Assembly (NCBI RefSeq): GCF_002949735.1 | Contig: NZ_CP026681.1 | Location: forward strand, 4,416,501 to 4,480,500 | Source of the DNA: Nostoc sp. 'Peltigera membranacea cyanobiont' N6 | Lineage (GTDB): Bacteria > Cyanobacteriota > Cyanobacteriia > Cyanobacteriales > Nostocaceae | DNA: 64,000 bases | Reading direction: 5' to 3' | Shown: in pieces, positions 8,508-17,186 of the stretch | Layout of the letters: each line of letters starts with the position of its first letter | Numbering within the stretch: position 1 is the stretch's first letter | Notes under the pieces: model-generated | What the model was told of the DNA's origin: nothing | What the model saw: the letters and a program-made list of their open reading frames with translations, nothing else | Database searches by the model: none | Translations under genes and position numbers: made by a program

Positions 8508-9047
8508 ATGACAAACGCAAAAAATAAATGCTTCCCAGAAGTCATCCAAGTGCTGGAATCGCAACAACTGAAAAACCATATCAGATATCGTTTACGTGTA
8601 TTAAGTATAACTTTCATATCTGAAGATGACGTAATTAACTATGCTTGTATGTGTCTAGTAGAAACGCTCAATTCTTCCAAGCAGGTGATTTACCCAATTG
8701 CTTGGGCAAGGTCAGTGAGCAATAGATACATTAACTACCAGTACAAAAAGCATAAAATGAGTAGGGCTACCGAGTCAGATAAAATTGAGTATCTGGCTAA
8801 CCGTTGCAACCAAGAATTTACCTCCTGCGATGACGATAAAGAGATATTCCAAAAAATTCAAAAACTTAATCTTACAGACCAAAAATTAATCATAATGCGT
8901 TTCTTTGAAAAGTTTTCTTGGAAAAATATTGCTTTACATCTTTCACAACAAGAAGGTAAAACAATTAGTGACGCAACTGCACGTAAGCGTGGTGAACGTG
9001 CTATCGACAGATTACGTGAAAAGTACATAGATGAGTCAATTAATTGA
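8508..9047 (+). CDS. Sigma-70-family-like protein
   Basis: The start at 8508 (MTNAKNKCFPEV) is preferred over an in-frame ATG at 8457. It aligns with the start of the paralogue at 11210 and has GAGG just upstream. The 179-residue protein has a region-2-like part (VINYACMCLVETL...PIAWARSVSNRYINYQYKKH). Its C-terminal helix-turn-helix resembles region 4 (LNLTDQKLIIMRFFEKFSWKNIA...ATARKRGERAIDRLREK). This is the layout of ECF-type sigma factors, which direct RNA polymerase to special promoters. A hairpin terminator follows. The targets are unknown; its own duplicated promoter region is one candidate. Confidence 0.65.
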   Translation: MTNAKNKCFPEVIQVLESQQLKNHIRYRLRVLSITFISEDDVINYACMCLVETLNSSKQVIYPIAWARSVSNRYINYQYKKHKMSRATESDKIEYLANRCNQEFTSCDDDKEIFQKIQKLNLTDQKLIIMRFFEKFSWKNIALHLSQQEGKTISDATARKRGERAIDRLREKYIDESIN

Positions 9048-9099
9048 TTTTTATTAAATAAAACAAGTATTGATAATATCTATTTATTTTCTCTAAAAC

Positions 9100-9125
9100 C
9101 TCCATATTTTATGGAGATTTTTAAT
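9100..9125 (+). terminator. Intrinsic terminator after the sigma-like gene
   Basis: CTCCATA-TTT-TATGGAG (9100-9116) is a perfect seven-base stem followed by ATTTTT. It lies 53 bases after the stop at 9047. The rest of 9048-9357 is AT-rich with no gene seen. Confidence 0.65.
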
Positions 9126-9357
9126 GCAAATGTCTCTATTATTAGAGTTTTAAAATGTATTAAATTTCAGATTCAAAAATTAATGTCACTCTCTTTAAAA
9201 ACTCTCTACTAATTAAGTAGGTAAGTAAAATATCTCAACTCCGAATAGGTTAAAAAACATTTTCAAAATGAGTAAGTAATTTAGATACAAAACACACTTA
9301 TTCATTATTATTGGGCTTCCTGCAAGCATTAATTCAAATTTTTTTCAAGGATTAACT

Positions 9358-9729
9358 ATGTATAACCACCTCAATGGTAGCACGAAAAATCAGTCAGAAG
9401 TCCAAATTATAGTCACTCCTGATACAAAGTCAAAGATTATCAAAGCAGAGTTGATTGACAGTCATCTCGACATTGCAACTCAGTGGTTTGAAGAACGTCA
9501 TCGTCAAGCCAGGGCTAGTTTTAATGTCACTATCGGACTATGGACAGTGACAGCCTTGTTTGGTATTGGTGTTGCCCTATCAGTCTGCACAAATAACGTA
9601 CCCGCAGTAGTAGCAACAACATCTGTAGGACTGACCACTGGTGCTGTCAGTACTCGCTTTTTTAGACTCTACAAAGAAGCAAATCAAAGTCTAGATAGAG
9701 TTACTAAAGAACTTCTAGATGACGAATAA
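9358..9729 (+). CDS. Two-transmembrane protein resembling the cyanobacterial TRADD-N-associated membrane domain
   Basis: The 123-residue protein has a soluble N-terminus, then EERHRQARASFNVTIG leading into two hydrophobic segments (about 58-80 and 84-101) and a charged tail (RFFRLYKEANQSLDRVTKE). The order of a helical arm, two membrane helices and a short amphipathic tail matches the small membrane domain found beside TRADD-N domains in cyanobacterial conflict proteins. I recognise it by pattern only. It sits between the two sigma-like modules. Membrane anchoring or oligomer formation is likely; a role in immunity or cell death is inference. Confidence 0.5.
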   Translation: MYNHLNGSTKNQSEVQIIVTPDTKSKIIKAELIDSHLDIATQWFEERHRQARASFNVTIGLWTVTALFGIGVALSVCTNNVPAVVATTSVGLTTGAVSTRFFRLYKEANQSLDRVTKELLDDE

Positions 9730-9766
9730 TAGGTTCAATGCAATAGTTTAATCTCCACCACTAAGC

Positions 9767-9790
9767 CCCAGCACTATCGCTGGGATTTAT
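9767..9790 (+). terminator. Terminator-like hairpin
   Basis: CCCAGC (9767-9772) pairs with GCTGGG (9779-9784), followed by ATTTATT. It lies 38 bases after the stop of the membrane protein gene. Confidence 0.45.
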
Positions 9791-9937
9791 TGCAAATAAC
9801 CCACATCCTCAAGTGATATTGATCCGATAGATGAGCATTATAAACCAGAAATATGTATCTTGTATGCAAAAAAGGGTTATGAATACACTTATCGCATCAA
9901 ACCCTGTTCGAGTAATCTTTAATTGATTAAATCAACT

Positions 9938-10642
9938 TTATAATAGATCAACGTTAACGCTTATTGAGCTAGACAGTGCCACTTTCTTGATTCTGCTAAT
10001 GACTTGTTTGCTTGATTTTTTAACTCTTGTGCTTTGTGAGAAAGATTTTGTTTTTCTACCTGTGTCTTTTCGATCTCTGCAAATATTTAATTTTTTTATG
10101 CCTGCCTTTGACACATTTTTGCTTGCTTGTGAAACTGACGAACTTGCATTTTTATTTCTAACGGATGCTAATACTCCTCCTGCTACAAAAATAAAAATTG
10201 TATGTTTGAAATCATTTCCACAAATCTGCCAGTTCCATTTATTTGTTGTATTAGGAACATATAATTCAGGAAACGATACCACATTACAACTATCCTCAGA
10301 TTGGTGAATTAAATCTTGTTTCAGGGGTCGAGCTTCTAATATAGAAATATCTTTACTTAAAATTTGTGAATAATATTCCTCATTAAAATTCACATTGTTC
10401 ATTGATGAATAATCTAAATTCTCATTTTCGATGAGATTTATCTCGAAACTGAATTGTTCATCTACTAGATAAAGCAAGTCATTGAGTTCTATATCATAGA
10501 TAGCCAATTCCAGAATTTTCTCAATACGGTCAAGTTCCTCGTTAGATGGGGATGATAACCGCATTAAATTACGGTATTCTTGAGCTAACTTAAGAATACC
10601 TACTCTTTTTTTGTTTTTATTTGAAGTATGCACGTCCATCAT
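9938..10642 (-). CDS. Conserved unknown protein, larger paralogue of the gene at 7672
   Basis: The 234-residue protein begins with the same helical core as the 95-residue protein at 7672 (YRNLMRLSSPSNEELDRIEK, then VDEQ), spanning residues about 20-70. It adds a longer C-terminal part containing a short hydrophobic segment (HTIFIFVAGGVLASV, about 148-162) and a Lys/Ser-rich basic tail. One membrane pass is possible. It is divergent from the truncated sigma-like gene at 11210, mirroring the first pair. The added membrane segment would suit an anti-sigma-like sensor, but this is inference. Confidence 0.55.
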   Translation of the reverse strand: MMDVHTSNKNKKRVGILKLAQEYRNLMRLSSPSNEELDRIEKILELAIYDIELNDLLYLVDEQFSFEINLIENENLDYSSMNNVNFNEEYYSQILSKDISILEARPLKQDLIHQSEDSCNVVSFPELYVPNTTNKWNWQICGNDFKHTIFIFVAGGVLASVRNKNASSSVSQASKNVSKAGIKKLNICRDRKDTGRKTKSFSQSTRVKKSSKQVISRIKKVALSSSISVNVDLL

Positions 10643-10765
10643 TCTCGGTGAATTACTACTAAATCCTTGTGTATTTATTTCAAATTGAATTTAAAAACAC
10701 AAGTGTGGATTACATTAGCTATATCGTCATCCTTGTCATCTATAAATAGTGGCGAGATAAGTTGT

Positions 10766-10980
10766 AAATGTGACATTTTTTTTGAGAAAACATAAAGTTT
10801 CTTGAAAACCTCCCTGAATCAACAGTGATTTTGTATTTTAGTAATAAATACTGTGTGACAAATAAGTATGTAACAGGTTATTAAGGTGTTGAGTCGAACT
10901 GGTACAGCAAAAAATTGTCAAAACTGAATATCATAGTCACATTTTGTTATGTATCGATACTAATTAATTAGTTGTCTTTT
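10766..10980. promoter_or_regulatory. Divergent promoter region with GTCACATTT boxes, copy 2
   Basis: AAATGTGACA (10766-10775) and AGTCACATTTT (10935-10945) occupy the same relative places as in copy 1. TACTAATTAATTAG follows the right box, as a close relative does in copy 1. In this copy the ATG equivalent to position 8457, at 10991, is followed after nine codons by a stop, so the downstream gene now starts at 11210. The whole 10643-11209 gap is otherwise AT-rich with no other gene seen. Confidence 0.5.
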
Positions 10981-11209
10981 CTAAAATAGCGATGCCTTCT
11001 GCGGGCGCAGTCATCGCAACTTAGTAGTTCATTTGAACTATAAATTCCAAATAAAAAGGGGGATGAAAAATTGTATACAAAAGTTGAAGCCCTTATTATA
11101 TATAGGTTTTATTAAAATTGAGCAGATAGATGTGAAAAGATTAGCGAACGCACAGTGACTATCTGGGTTACGGAGATTTTTATAAATTACTCTTTGGAGA
11201 GAAAATCCA

Positions 11210-11527
11210 GTGGCAAATATAGCTAAAGATATCAATAATTTCCCAGAAGTTCATCAAGTATCACAGTCTAAGTACTTGAAAACTTACATTATGAATCGTA
11301 TGCACAGTTTAAATCTTTATAGTTTTTTATCAGAAGAAGATGTTCTCCAGTACGTTATGAAGTGTTTAATTGAAACACTTGAGTCTGGAGAACAAATAAA
11401 TAATCCAATAGCCTGGTCGAAGCTAGTCAGTGAACAGCATATTAACAAGACATACAAAAGACACAGAGCTATACTTATGCAGAAATTGGTCGAGAAATTA
11501 AGCTCTTGGGCTGGCCTAGTATGTTAA
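11210..11527 (+). CDS. Shortened sigma-70-like paralogue (region 2 only)
   Basis: The GTG at 11210, with GGAGAG eight bases upstream, gives 105 residues. They align with the first half of the protein at 8508: FPEVHQVSQSKYLKTYI, then FLSEEDVLQYVMKCLIETLE, PIAWSKLVS and YKRHR. The helix-turn-helix half (region 4) is missing. The last residues (SSWAGLVC) no longer match, so a deletion or frameshift has probably cut it. It may be a pseudogene, or a region-2 fragment able to compete with the full protein. It faces the larger unknown gene at 9938 across the copy-2 promoter region. Confidence 0.55.
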   Translation: MANIAKDINNFPEVHQVSQSKYLKTYIMNRMHSLNLYSFLSEEDVLQYVMKCLIETLESGEQINNPIAWSKLVSEQHINKTYKRHRAILMQKLVEKLSSWAGLVC

Positions 11528-11646
11528 TACGGTTTTAAATGGTATCTTTATTTCCGCCGCAATGTACTAGCGATCGCAACCAGAACACCACTATTCCATC
11601 GCTCTTTCGTATTAAAATCCTAAAATCCCCATAACCCTGGTTGAAG

Positions 11647-11913
11647 ATGACGTTCACCTATTCTCTGTACCCAGACAATTGGTCAGAACTTGCCACTGCA
11701 ATTAAGCAACAAGCCCAGTGGCGTTGTCAAAAATGTGGATTACAGTGCATTCTCCCTGGTGAAAAAACATCAGATTTGACACGCTCAGAACGCAGAGTGT
11801 ACACCCTACAGGTTCATCATTGGGACAGAAATCCAGCAAATAACCACAGAGGCAACCTTATAGCTTTATGTAGCGGTTTATGTAGAATCCACGTCGTAGA
11901 AGCCTTGATGTGA
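11647..11913 (+). CDS. HNH-type nuclease, C-terminus altered
   Basis: The ATG at 11647 gives 88 residues, TFTYSLYPDNWSELATAIKQ leading to the zinc pair CQKCGLQC, then the HNH core LQVHHWDRNPANNHRGNLIALC. Family members end with a second metal-binding cluster of the form CSxCHxxxH. Here the frame reads CSGLCRIHVVEALM and stops, so the end is abnormal. The changed tail coincides with a 15-bp site (11887-11901) that is repeated at the far end of the recombinase cassette at 18001. This suggests the gene was cut by that element's insertion. It is probably inactive. Confidence 0.6.
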   Translation: MTFTYSLYPDNWSELATAIKQQAQWRCQKCGLQCILPGEKTSDLTRSERRVYTLQVHHWDRNPANNHRGNLIALCSGLCRIHVVEALM

Positions 11914-11931
11914 CTGAGTTTTGTTAAATTA

Positions 11932-11946
11932 TTCTACAACGTAACC
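11932..11946 (-). repeat. Inner left copy of the 15-bp recombinase-flanking site
   Basis: TTCTACAACGTAACC; its reverse complement shares ACGTTGTAGAA exactly with the site at 18001-18015. It lies 30 bases inside the left outer site at 11887-11901. Confidence 0.5.
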
Positions 11947-12091
11947 TCTGATAACTCCCTTTTAACAAAGCAGAAAAATTTACAAAATGTAACTAGTATT
12001 TTTGACTCATTACCGTACTTTTCAGTGCCTAATTATTAAAATCATCGTGTTGATACATTCTTGCTCCCTGCGAAGCAAAAACGTGGTTGAG

Positions 12092-12361
12092 ATGACTGTA
12101 AAAATTGCCTACGAACTTGACAAATGGCTTCAATCGAAGTGGCAAAGAGATACGCGATTCTACACCTTAACCCTTTGCCAAAACCTATTTGGAGAGTGGA
12201 CGATCACCAAAACTTGGGGTAGTGCCATCTATCGGGGGTTTGGCAAGTCAAAAGATTTAGATTGCCCTGATTACCAAGCCGCGTTAATAACTTACTACAA
12301 ACTGCAAGAGCGAAGGGAAAAACGAGGGTATAAAAGAGTTGACCCTGAGTCAAGATATTGA
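12092..12361 (+). CDS. WGR-domain protein
   Basis: The ATG at 12092 is preferred over an upstream in-frame start because homology begins here. The resulting 89 residues are nearly all one WGR-like domain: RFYTLTLCQNLFGEWTITKTWGSAIYRGFGK, with the WG and the following basic stretch conserved, and an RREKRGYKR tail. WGR domains bind DNA or nucleic-acid-modifying partners, as in PARPs and in bacterial phage and plasmid proteins. The gene converges on, and overlaps by 12 bases, the 3' end of the TnpC-like gene. It is inside the proposed element, so it may be cargo or a cofactor. Confidence 0.6.
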   Translation: MTVKIAYELDKWLQSKWQRDTRFYTLTLCQNLFGEWTITKTWGSAIYRGFGKSKDLDCPDYQAALITYYKLQERREKRGYKRVDPESRY

Positions 12362-13288
12362 TGAATCTTCATCTAATTCCATTTTCGCTTTAGCTATTTG
12401 CCAGGATAGTAGTTCATAACCTGATGAAAATTTATCATTGTTTACTCTAACCTGAATTTCTCCTTGCTGTATGGGTAAATATTTTTTTGGAACATCTTGG
12501 CAGAAACCACTTTCAATAGCCTGACAATACCAACGTTCAAACTCATCCTCAAGAGGAGTCATCGCTTTGAGAGGAACATTAGGTTCAGCTTCATCACGAA
12601 TCATTGCCAGCAAGCAAGCACCGGGACTCTCGATACTATTATGGCTTCGGTATTGCTCGAAGGCGGATATTGCCAACTTCACTCTCTCTGGCTCGTGTTT
12701 GGCTATTTCCTGTTTTAATCTAACACCGATTTTGATGCCCATTTCGGTAATTAAATGAGTAATTTCTTGAGATAGATTCTTGAGTTCGCCATTATCAGAC
12801 TTCTTAGGAACCGAGTTCAGAGAAACAACTTTTGGGGATGACTCAGGTGTGGTCAACTGCTTAATTTGTGTTCGCAGACGTTCACATTCAGACTTCAACT
12901 CAAAGATTTCCGCAACATGACCTCTCAAGTTCTGATTCTGTCGCTTTAATTCTTTATTTTCAGCTGACAGTTCTCGAATCCGTTGCTTGAATACTTCGCT
13001 TAGAGTTTTGAGGCTATGAGGTCCAGGTTGTTTCGACTCTAATGAATTTAGTTGCTGTGTTTTTTGCGACTGTAAATCATGAATGTATTCAGTTAATTCC
13101 GTCCATTTGTAGAGGTAGGAAATGGAACAGCCAGCGACTTGAGCAATGTTAGGGAAGGTCAAGGGTTTACCGCTTTTTTTAATCTCTTCAATAGCGCGAA
13201 ACACTTGTTCACGTTTCTGCTCTTTTCGCTTTTGTTGGGCTGAGAGAAGGACAGCAGTCTGTTTTTCTCGATTAAGTTGCTTCGCCAT
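12350..13288 (-). CDS. TnpC-like coiled-coil protein (DUF6262 type)
   Basis: The ATG at 13288 gives 312 residues and overlaps the upstream recombinase by 17 bases. The N-terminus is a basic helix-turn-helix-like region (about 27-75, REQVFRAIEEIKKSGKPLTF, then IAQVAGCSISYLYKW) typical of TnpC/DUF6262 proteins of Tn554-type elements. A long coiled coil follows (about 105-150, RIRELSAENKELKRQNQNLR) and then a C-terminal half of unknown fold. In Tn554 TnpC helps set orientation and efficiency of transposition. Here the protein is more than twice the usual length of about 125 residues. Confidence 0.65.
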   Translation of the reverse strand: MAKQLNREKQTAVLLSAQQKRKEQKREQVFRAIEEIKKSGKPLTFPNIAQVAGCSISYLYKWTELTEYIHDLQSQKTQQLNSLESKQPGPHSLKTLSEVFKQRIRELSAENKELKRQNQNLRGHVAEIFELKSECERLRTQIKQLTTPESSPKVVSLNSVPKKSDNGELKNLSQEITHLITEMGIKIGVRLKQEIAKHEPERVKLAISAFEQYRSHNSIESPGACLLAMIRDEAEPNVPLKAMTPLEDEFERWYCQAIESGFCQDVPKKYLPIQQGEIQVRVNNDKFSSGYELLSWQIAKAKMELDEDSSIS

Positions 13289-15716
13289 TAGCAACTTTCC
13301 TCAAATCTGATAGCCATTTATCCATTGCTTCTAGGGTAGCCTTGGATTCTTCATAGGCCAGGGCTGCCCCAGCTTGTTTAGCTGACTCCATACGTTTGTG
13401 TTCTCCAGCATATTGCCGTTCATAAAGGGGTAATTTGCTCGTACTGGGGCGGAAACTACCACAGCCGTAACATTTGGGATAAAGGTTGTAGATACAGTTT
13501 GTTTTGGGGTCAAGGGTGCAATGACCATAGACCACCAGACGAGGTGAAATTTCCAGGTCGAGTTCGTGAGATGAAGGGTTTTTGAGGAGGCTTTCAGGTA
13601 AGGTTTGCCAGGGGAGGAAGCGGTTTTGCGAATTCAGCAGCAGCTCCTGAAAAGGTAAATCTACTACCGCTACTTGCTCCTTAGTGGGAGGTGCATAGTG
13701 CTGAAATGTCGTTTCACTACTGAGGTGGTCAGCATAGAGTTGAGCTGCTTCCATTCCGTGTTTAGCCCTTACTTCTTGGAGGCGACTAGAACGGGTAATC
13801 TTACCAGTAAAATAGGGTTTTTGACCATTGCTATCACGAATGTCTTCTTGCTCTATCAACAGACGAATAAGACGAACCATTGGATTTCCACTTGCTGTTA
13901 CTTGAGGGGGATTGGGCAATGGTTTGAGACTAGAAAACGAGGGGTAAGAACTCTGTTTAATACTTCTAAAATGACAAAACAGATAAGGGTAGTCTGAGCC
14001 AAAGGTTTTCCTAATCCATTGCTGTTGTTGTTCAATGACTTGTCTAATCTCACGAGGGGCAGGTAGTCTGTGCCATCGTTCCACCTTATGCTGATAAAAC
14101 TTGATATACCATTGACCATTTTCTTCAACTAAACAATCAAAAGCTATCTGACAAATATCTCCTGGACGAGCAGCCGTATATTCTTGCACTAAATAGTGAC
14201 GAGCAACAGGAGCAGGGATTTTATCAAGATGCTGTTTAATCCCTTGACGGGTGATTTCATCCAACCAATCCACGTCCTGAATTGTCTGTTTAGGAATATC
14301 TCGATGACGAACTAAGCTTAGAGATTCTAATCCGAAAAAATCAAAAAAATCTTTGAGGTTATATAGCTTTTCTCGAATCGTTCGATTACAGTTAGTTTGG
14401 TTGATGTCGAGAAAGCTTAAAATTAGTTCCCGGCTAATCTCAGAGAGATGCTGGATGTTATTTGGCTTCAAAATTTGACTAAACTGACGCAAAGCCACCA
14501 GAGAATTCATCGGTTTTGCACTAGCAGAAAACCTACCTGATTTGAGTAAAGAATATAGATATTGCTTGACTAATATACGAAACCACTCAGGTTTAATTGA
14601 CTTAAAGTTAAGGATTCTCACGGGTGAGTTTTTGATAAAATGGCGAAAATCCCAAACATCATCATCAAAACAGAAATTCAATAAAGTTTCTTCTTGTTGA
14701 GACCCAACCCAACTGCCATAACTTGTGGCGTTAGGGTGAAAATTTATGTGGCAGAAGTAACAGCGACAATTACTCTGGCTGCTAGTTGTTTGAAATGTCT
14801 CGTAAATCCACCCTTTCTGTCCATCAGGGCCAATTTGATGGCACAGGGGATTAGGGCAAACTAAATGCTGGCGATAACCGTGAAACTGAGGTGGAACTTG
14901 ACAACAAAGCAGGGTTTTAAGGGAGCAAGAATTACATCCTAGTTTGAGTTGATGACTTTGCCCATCAGCATAATGAAATTTGCTGATTTGTCCCTGATTA
15001 CACTGAGGACAGATAAATTCTCCAGAATACTTTTCTGCCCAATTGACTGACAGAGTTCCTTGAAGAGTTTGGTGAATGGAAATTGGTAAATGTTTAAATT
15101 TACCAGTCAGGTATGTTACTTGATGACAAAAATCACATCCCAATCTCAGTTTGCAAACAGATCCTTTCGAGTAAGAAAATCTGTTTAATTGTCCCTTCAG
15201 GCACTGAGGACAGATAAACTCACCAGCATAATCTGTCTTCCAATTGACTTGTAAAGTCCCGTTAAGGGTCTGGTGAATTGAGATAGGTGGGTGTTGAGGA
15301 ACTTCACAAGTTAAGTTGGTTATCTGAGAGCATGAATCACATTCGAGTCTAAGTTTACAAATTGGTTTTTGAGAGTGATGAAAATTGTTAATTTTTCCAT
15401 GATTGCAGTTGGGACAAATAAACTCGCCAGCATAATCTGTCTTCCAATTGACTGACAAAGTACCGTCAAGCATTTGATGAATTGAGATGGGTGGTGATTT
15501 TCTCAGTTGGCAAGAGAGGGGAGTGGATTTGTGGCAAGCTTCACAGCTTAATTGAATTTGACACAGTGTTGTCTTGTCGTAATAAAAATGGCTCAATCGT
15601 CCGCGATTACAAAGGGGACAAACGAATTCGTGATTATAGTTATCTGACCAATTTACTTGTAAATTACCGTCAAGAGTCTGGTGAATTGAAATCGGTTGAT
15701 GCTTGCGTTTACCCAT
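13272..15716 (-). CDS. Large tyrosine recombinase with four N-terminal zinc-ribbon repeats
   Basis: The start at 15716 overlaps the upstream stop by 8 bases, giving 814 residues. Four tandem units of about 65 residues each contain PISIHQxLxGxLxVNW, then FxCPxCxxGxLxxF and CxxC (about residues 5-265). A fifth zinc cluster follows (LVCPNPLCHQ, CRCYFC). The C-terminal part is a tyrosine recombinase: Arg in AARPGDICQI, an HK lysine, a final Arg in SSRLQEVR, His in ADHLSSETT and Tyr in FQHYAPP. The usual first His of HxxR appears replaced by Ser. A cysteine-rich tail (CYGCGSF) resembles Tn554-type proteins. The zinc repeats probably read DNA. Confidence 0.7.
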   Translation of the reverse strand: MGKRKHQPISIHQTLDGNLQVNWSDNYNHEFVCPLCNRGRLSHFYYDKTTLCQIQLSCEACHKSTPLSCQLRKSPPISIHQMLDGTLSVNWKTDYAGEFICPNCNHGKINNFHHSQKPICKLRLECDSCSQITNLTCEVPQHPPISIHQTLNGTLQVNWKTDYAGEFICPQCLKGQLNRFSYSKGSVCKLRLGCDFCHQVTYLTGKFKHLPISIHQTLQGTLSVNWAEKYSGEFICPQCNQGQISKFHYADGQSHQLKLGCNSCSLKTLLCCQVPPQFHGYRQHLVCPNPLCHQIGPDGQKGWIYETFQTTSSQSNCRCYFCHINFHPNATSYGSWVGSQQEETLLNFCFDDDVWDFRHFIKNSPVRILNFKSIKPEWFRILVKQYLYSLLKSGRFSASAKPMNSLVALRQFSQILKPNNIQHLSEISRELILSFLDINQTNCNRTIREKLYNLKDFFDFFGLESLSLVRHRDIPKQTIQDVDWLDEITRQGIKQHLDKIPAPVARHYLVQEYTAARPGDICQIAFDCLVEENGQWYIKFYQHKVERWHRLPAPREIRQVIEQQQQWIRKTFGSDYPYLFCHFRSIKQSSYPSFSSLKPLPNPPQVTASGNPMVRLIRLLIEQEDIRDSNGQKPYFTGKITRSSRLQEVRAKHGMEAAQLYADHLSSETTFQHYAPPTKEQVAVVDLPFQELLLNSQNRFLPWQTLPESLLKNPSSHELDLEISPRLVVYGHCTLDPKTNCIYNLYPKCYGCGSFRPSTSKLPLYERQYAGEHKRMESAKQAGAALAYEESKATLEAMDKWLSDLRKVANGEAT

Positions 15717-17175
15717 TAGTTTTATGTTCTTGAAGATTTTGCAATTCTGATAAGCCATCAAAACGATTTTTGATTAAAGCTAATAAGTTAGCAATCTCAG
15801 TCACTCGTCTTTCTTGTCCGTTTTTTTGAGCTTGAATTAGGTCTTGCTGTAAGCAGTTCACATCAGCTTCTAACTGGGATTTATCTTCGGGCGTTATCCG
15901 ATGATGAGGACAACTTAAACAGGCATAACGATGTTGACAATCTCCTAACATCGTTGGACGATGACATTCTCCCAGAGGTGTACTAACTTTGAGGAGATTA
16001 GCTAATTTTTCATACCTAGTTTTTCTCGGTTTAAAAGAAGTAACTCGACCATACATATCCACATAACCTTTGAGATTAGCTTCTTTTTCTAACCTGATAA
16101 GCGAACGCTGACGATAATGAGGTAGCATATCTAAAGAACCGTGACCTAGTACGGCGGCGATATATTCATCCTCTACTTCACAATGAGCCATAATGCTGGC
16201 TTTGGTGCGGCGAAACATATGGCTAGTTAGTTTAAATCTGTTGCCATGTTTGTCTTTTAAGTCTGCTACTTCTCGAAAATTAATTAGCCAGTTACTAATT
16301 CTCAATCTGGTAATTGTTTGGGGTTTATAGAACAGTGTTGTGTCTAGTTCTCTCTCAGCCCAAGGAATACTTTGATGATGAGTATAAACGGTACAAAATA
16401 GTTTATCGAATTCAGAATCTCTCCCAAATTGAGCATCAAGAAATCTCTGCTGTTCTTGAACTAATTCAGCTACTAAAGGATGAATCTGAACAAACCTCCA
16501 GTGTTTGCGTTTTTCAACCCAACGTAGTAAGAACCATTTGTCACCTTCCTGTTTCAGGCTATGGCGTGGCATAGTGAGAATTTCTCCAATGCGGCAGCCT
16601 AACACCAATTGCAAGCGAAAAAGTCTTTCAAGTGTCGGGGGGAATAAATCGAATTTCTCGTAGATTTGGTAAAGTACTTCCTCTGGAATTATTTCAATTT
16701 TAGGAGATTTTTTTTTGAGTTTAATCGGGGTAAAGGCAATTTCCAACCATTGTTCTTCTTTCCAAAGATTGAGGGCGTAAGCAATCGCATTCTGACGATT
16801 ACCGCTATTAATTTCGCTAATAAATTGATGGAGGAGTGCTTCTGTCAAAGATTGGGGTTGTGTATATCCATAATTACACAAAAAACGATCTAAATGGTTT
16901 AAACAGCCAACTCGATGAATAATCCGACCGAGGGAATATCGCTCTCGAACGCTGGCTTTAATGGTTAGTTGAGTCAGCCGTTTTAACCAAGGCAGTGAAA
17001 ACTTGTGAAAGTAAAGATGATAATGTCCATTAATTCGGCATTCTTCTTGGCTATAACCCAATTCTAACAGTGACCAAACATCTTGATTCATCAAAGGATC
17101 ATTAATCCACTGTTTCCCTAACTCAGAGAGTGTGATTCGCTCCTGTAATGCTTGCGGTGCAAATGCTTCTGCCAT
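15709..17175 (-). CDS. Tyrosine recombinase, second of three (TnpB-like)
   Basis: The 488-residue protein has an N-terminal helical part (1-165), then a catalytic domain. Arg is in LVLGCRIGEILTM, Lys in WVEKRKHWRF, HxxR in LTSHMFRRTKAS, His in VLGHGSLDML and Tyr in PHYRQRS. After this comes a Cys/His cluster (GECHRPTMLGDCQHRYACL, then CPHH) and a coiled coil, as in TnpB of Tn554-like elements. All catalytic residues are present, so it should be active. It starts 11 bases after the first recombinase and overlaps the third by 8 bases, implying one transcript and fixed stoichiometry. Confidence 0.75.
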   Translation of the reverse strand: MAEAFAPQALQERITLSELGKQWINDPLMNQDVWSLLELGYSQEECRINGHYHLYFHKFSLPWLKRLTQLTIKASVRERYSLGRIIHRVGCLNHLDRFLCNYGYTQPQSLTEALLHQFISEINSGNRQNAIAYALNLWKEEQWLEIAFTPIKLKKKSPKIEIIPEEVLYQIYEKFDLFPPTLERLFRLQLVLGCRIGEILTMPRHSLKQEGDKWFLLRWVEKRKHWRFVQIHPLVAELVQEQQRFLDAQFGRDSEFDKLFCTVYTHHQSIPWAERELDTTLFYKPQTITRLRISNWLINFREVADLKDKHGNRFKLTSHMFRRTKASIMAHCEVEDEYIAAVLGHGSLDMLPHYRQRSLIRLEKEANLKGYVDMYGRVTSFKPRKTRYEKLANLLKVSTPLGECHRPTMLGDCQHRYACLSCPHHRITPEDKSQLEADVNCLQQDLIQAQKNGQERRVTEIANLLALIKNRFDGLSELQNLQEHKTNG

Positions 17176-17186
17176 TAATTTTCTTC

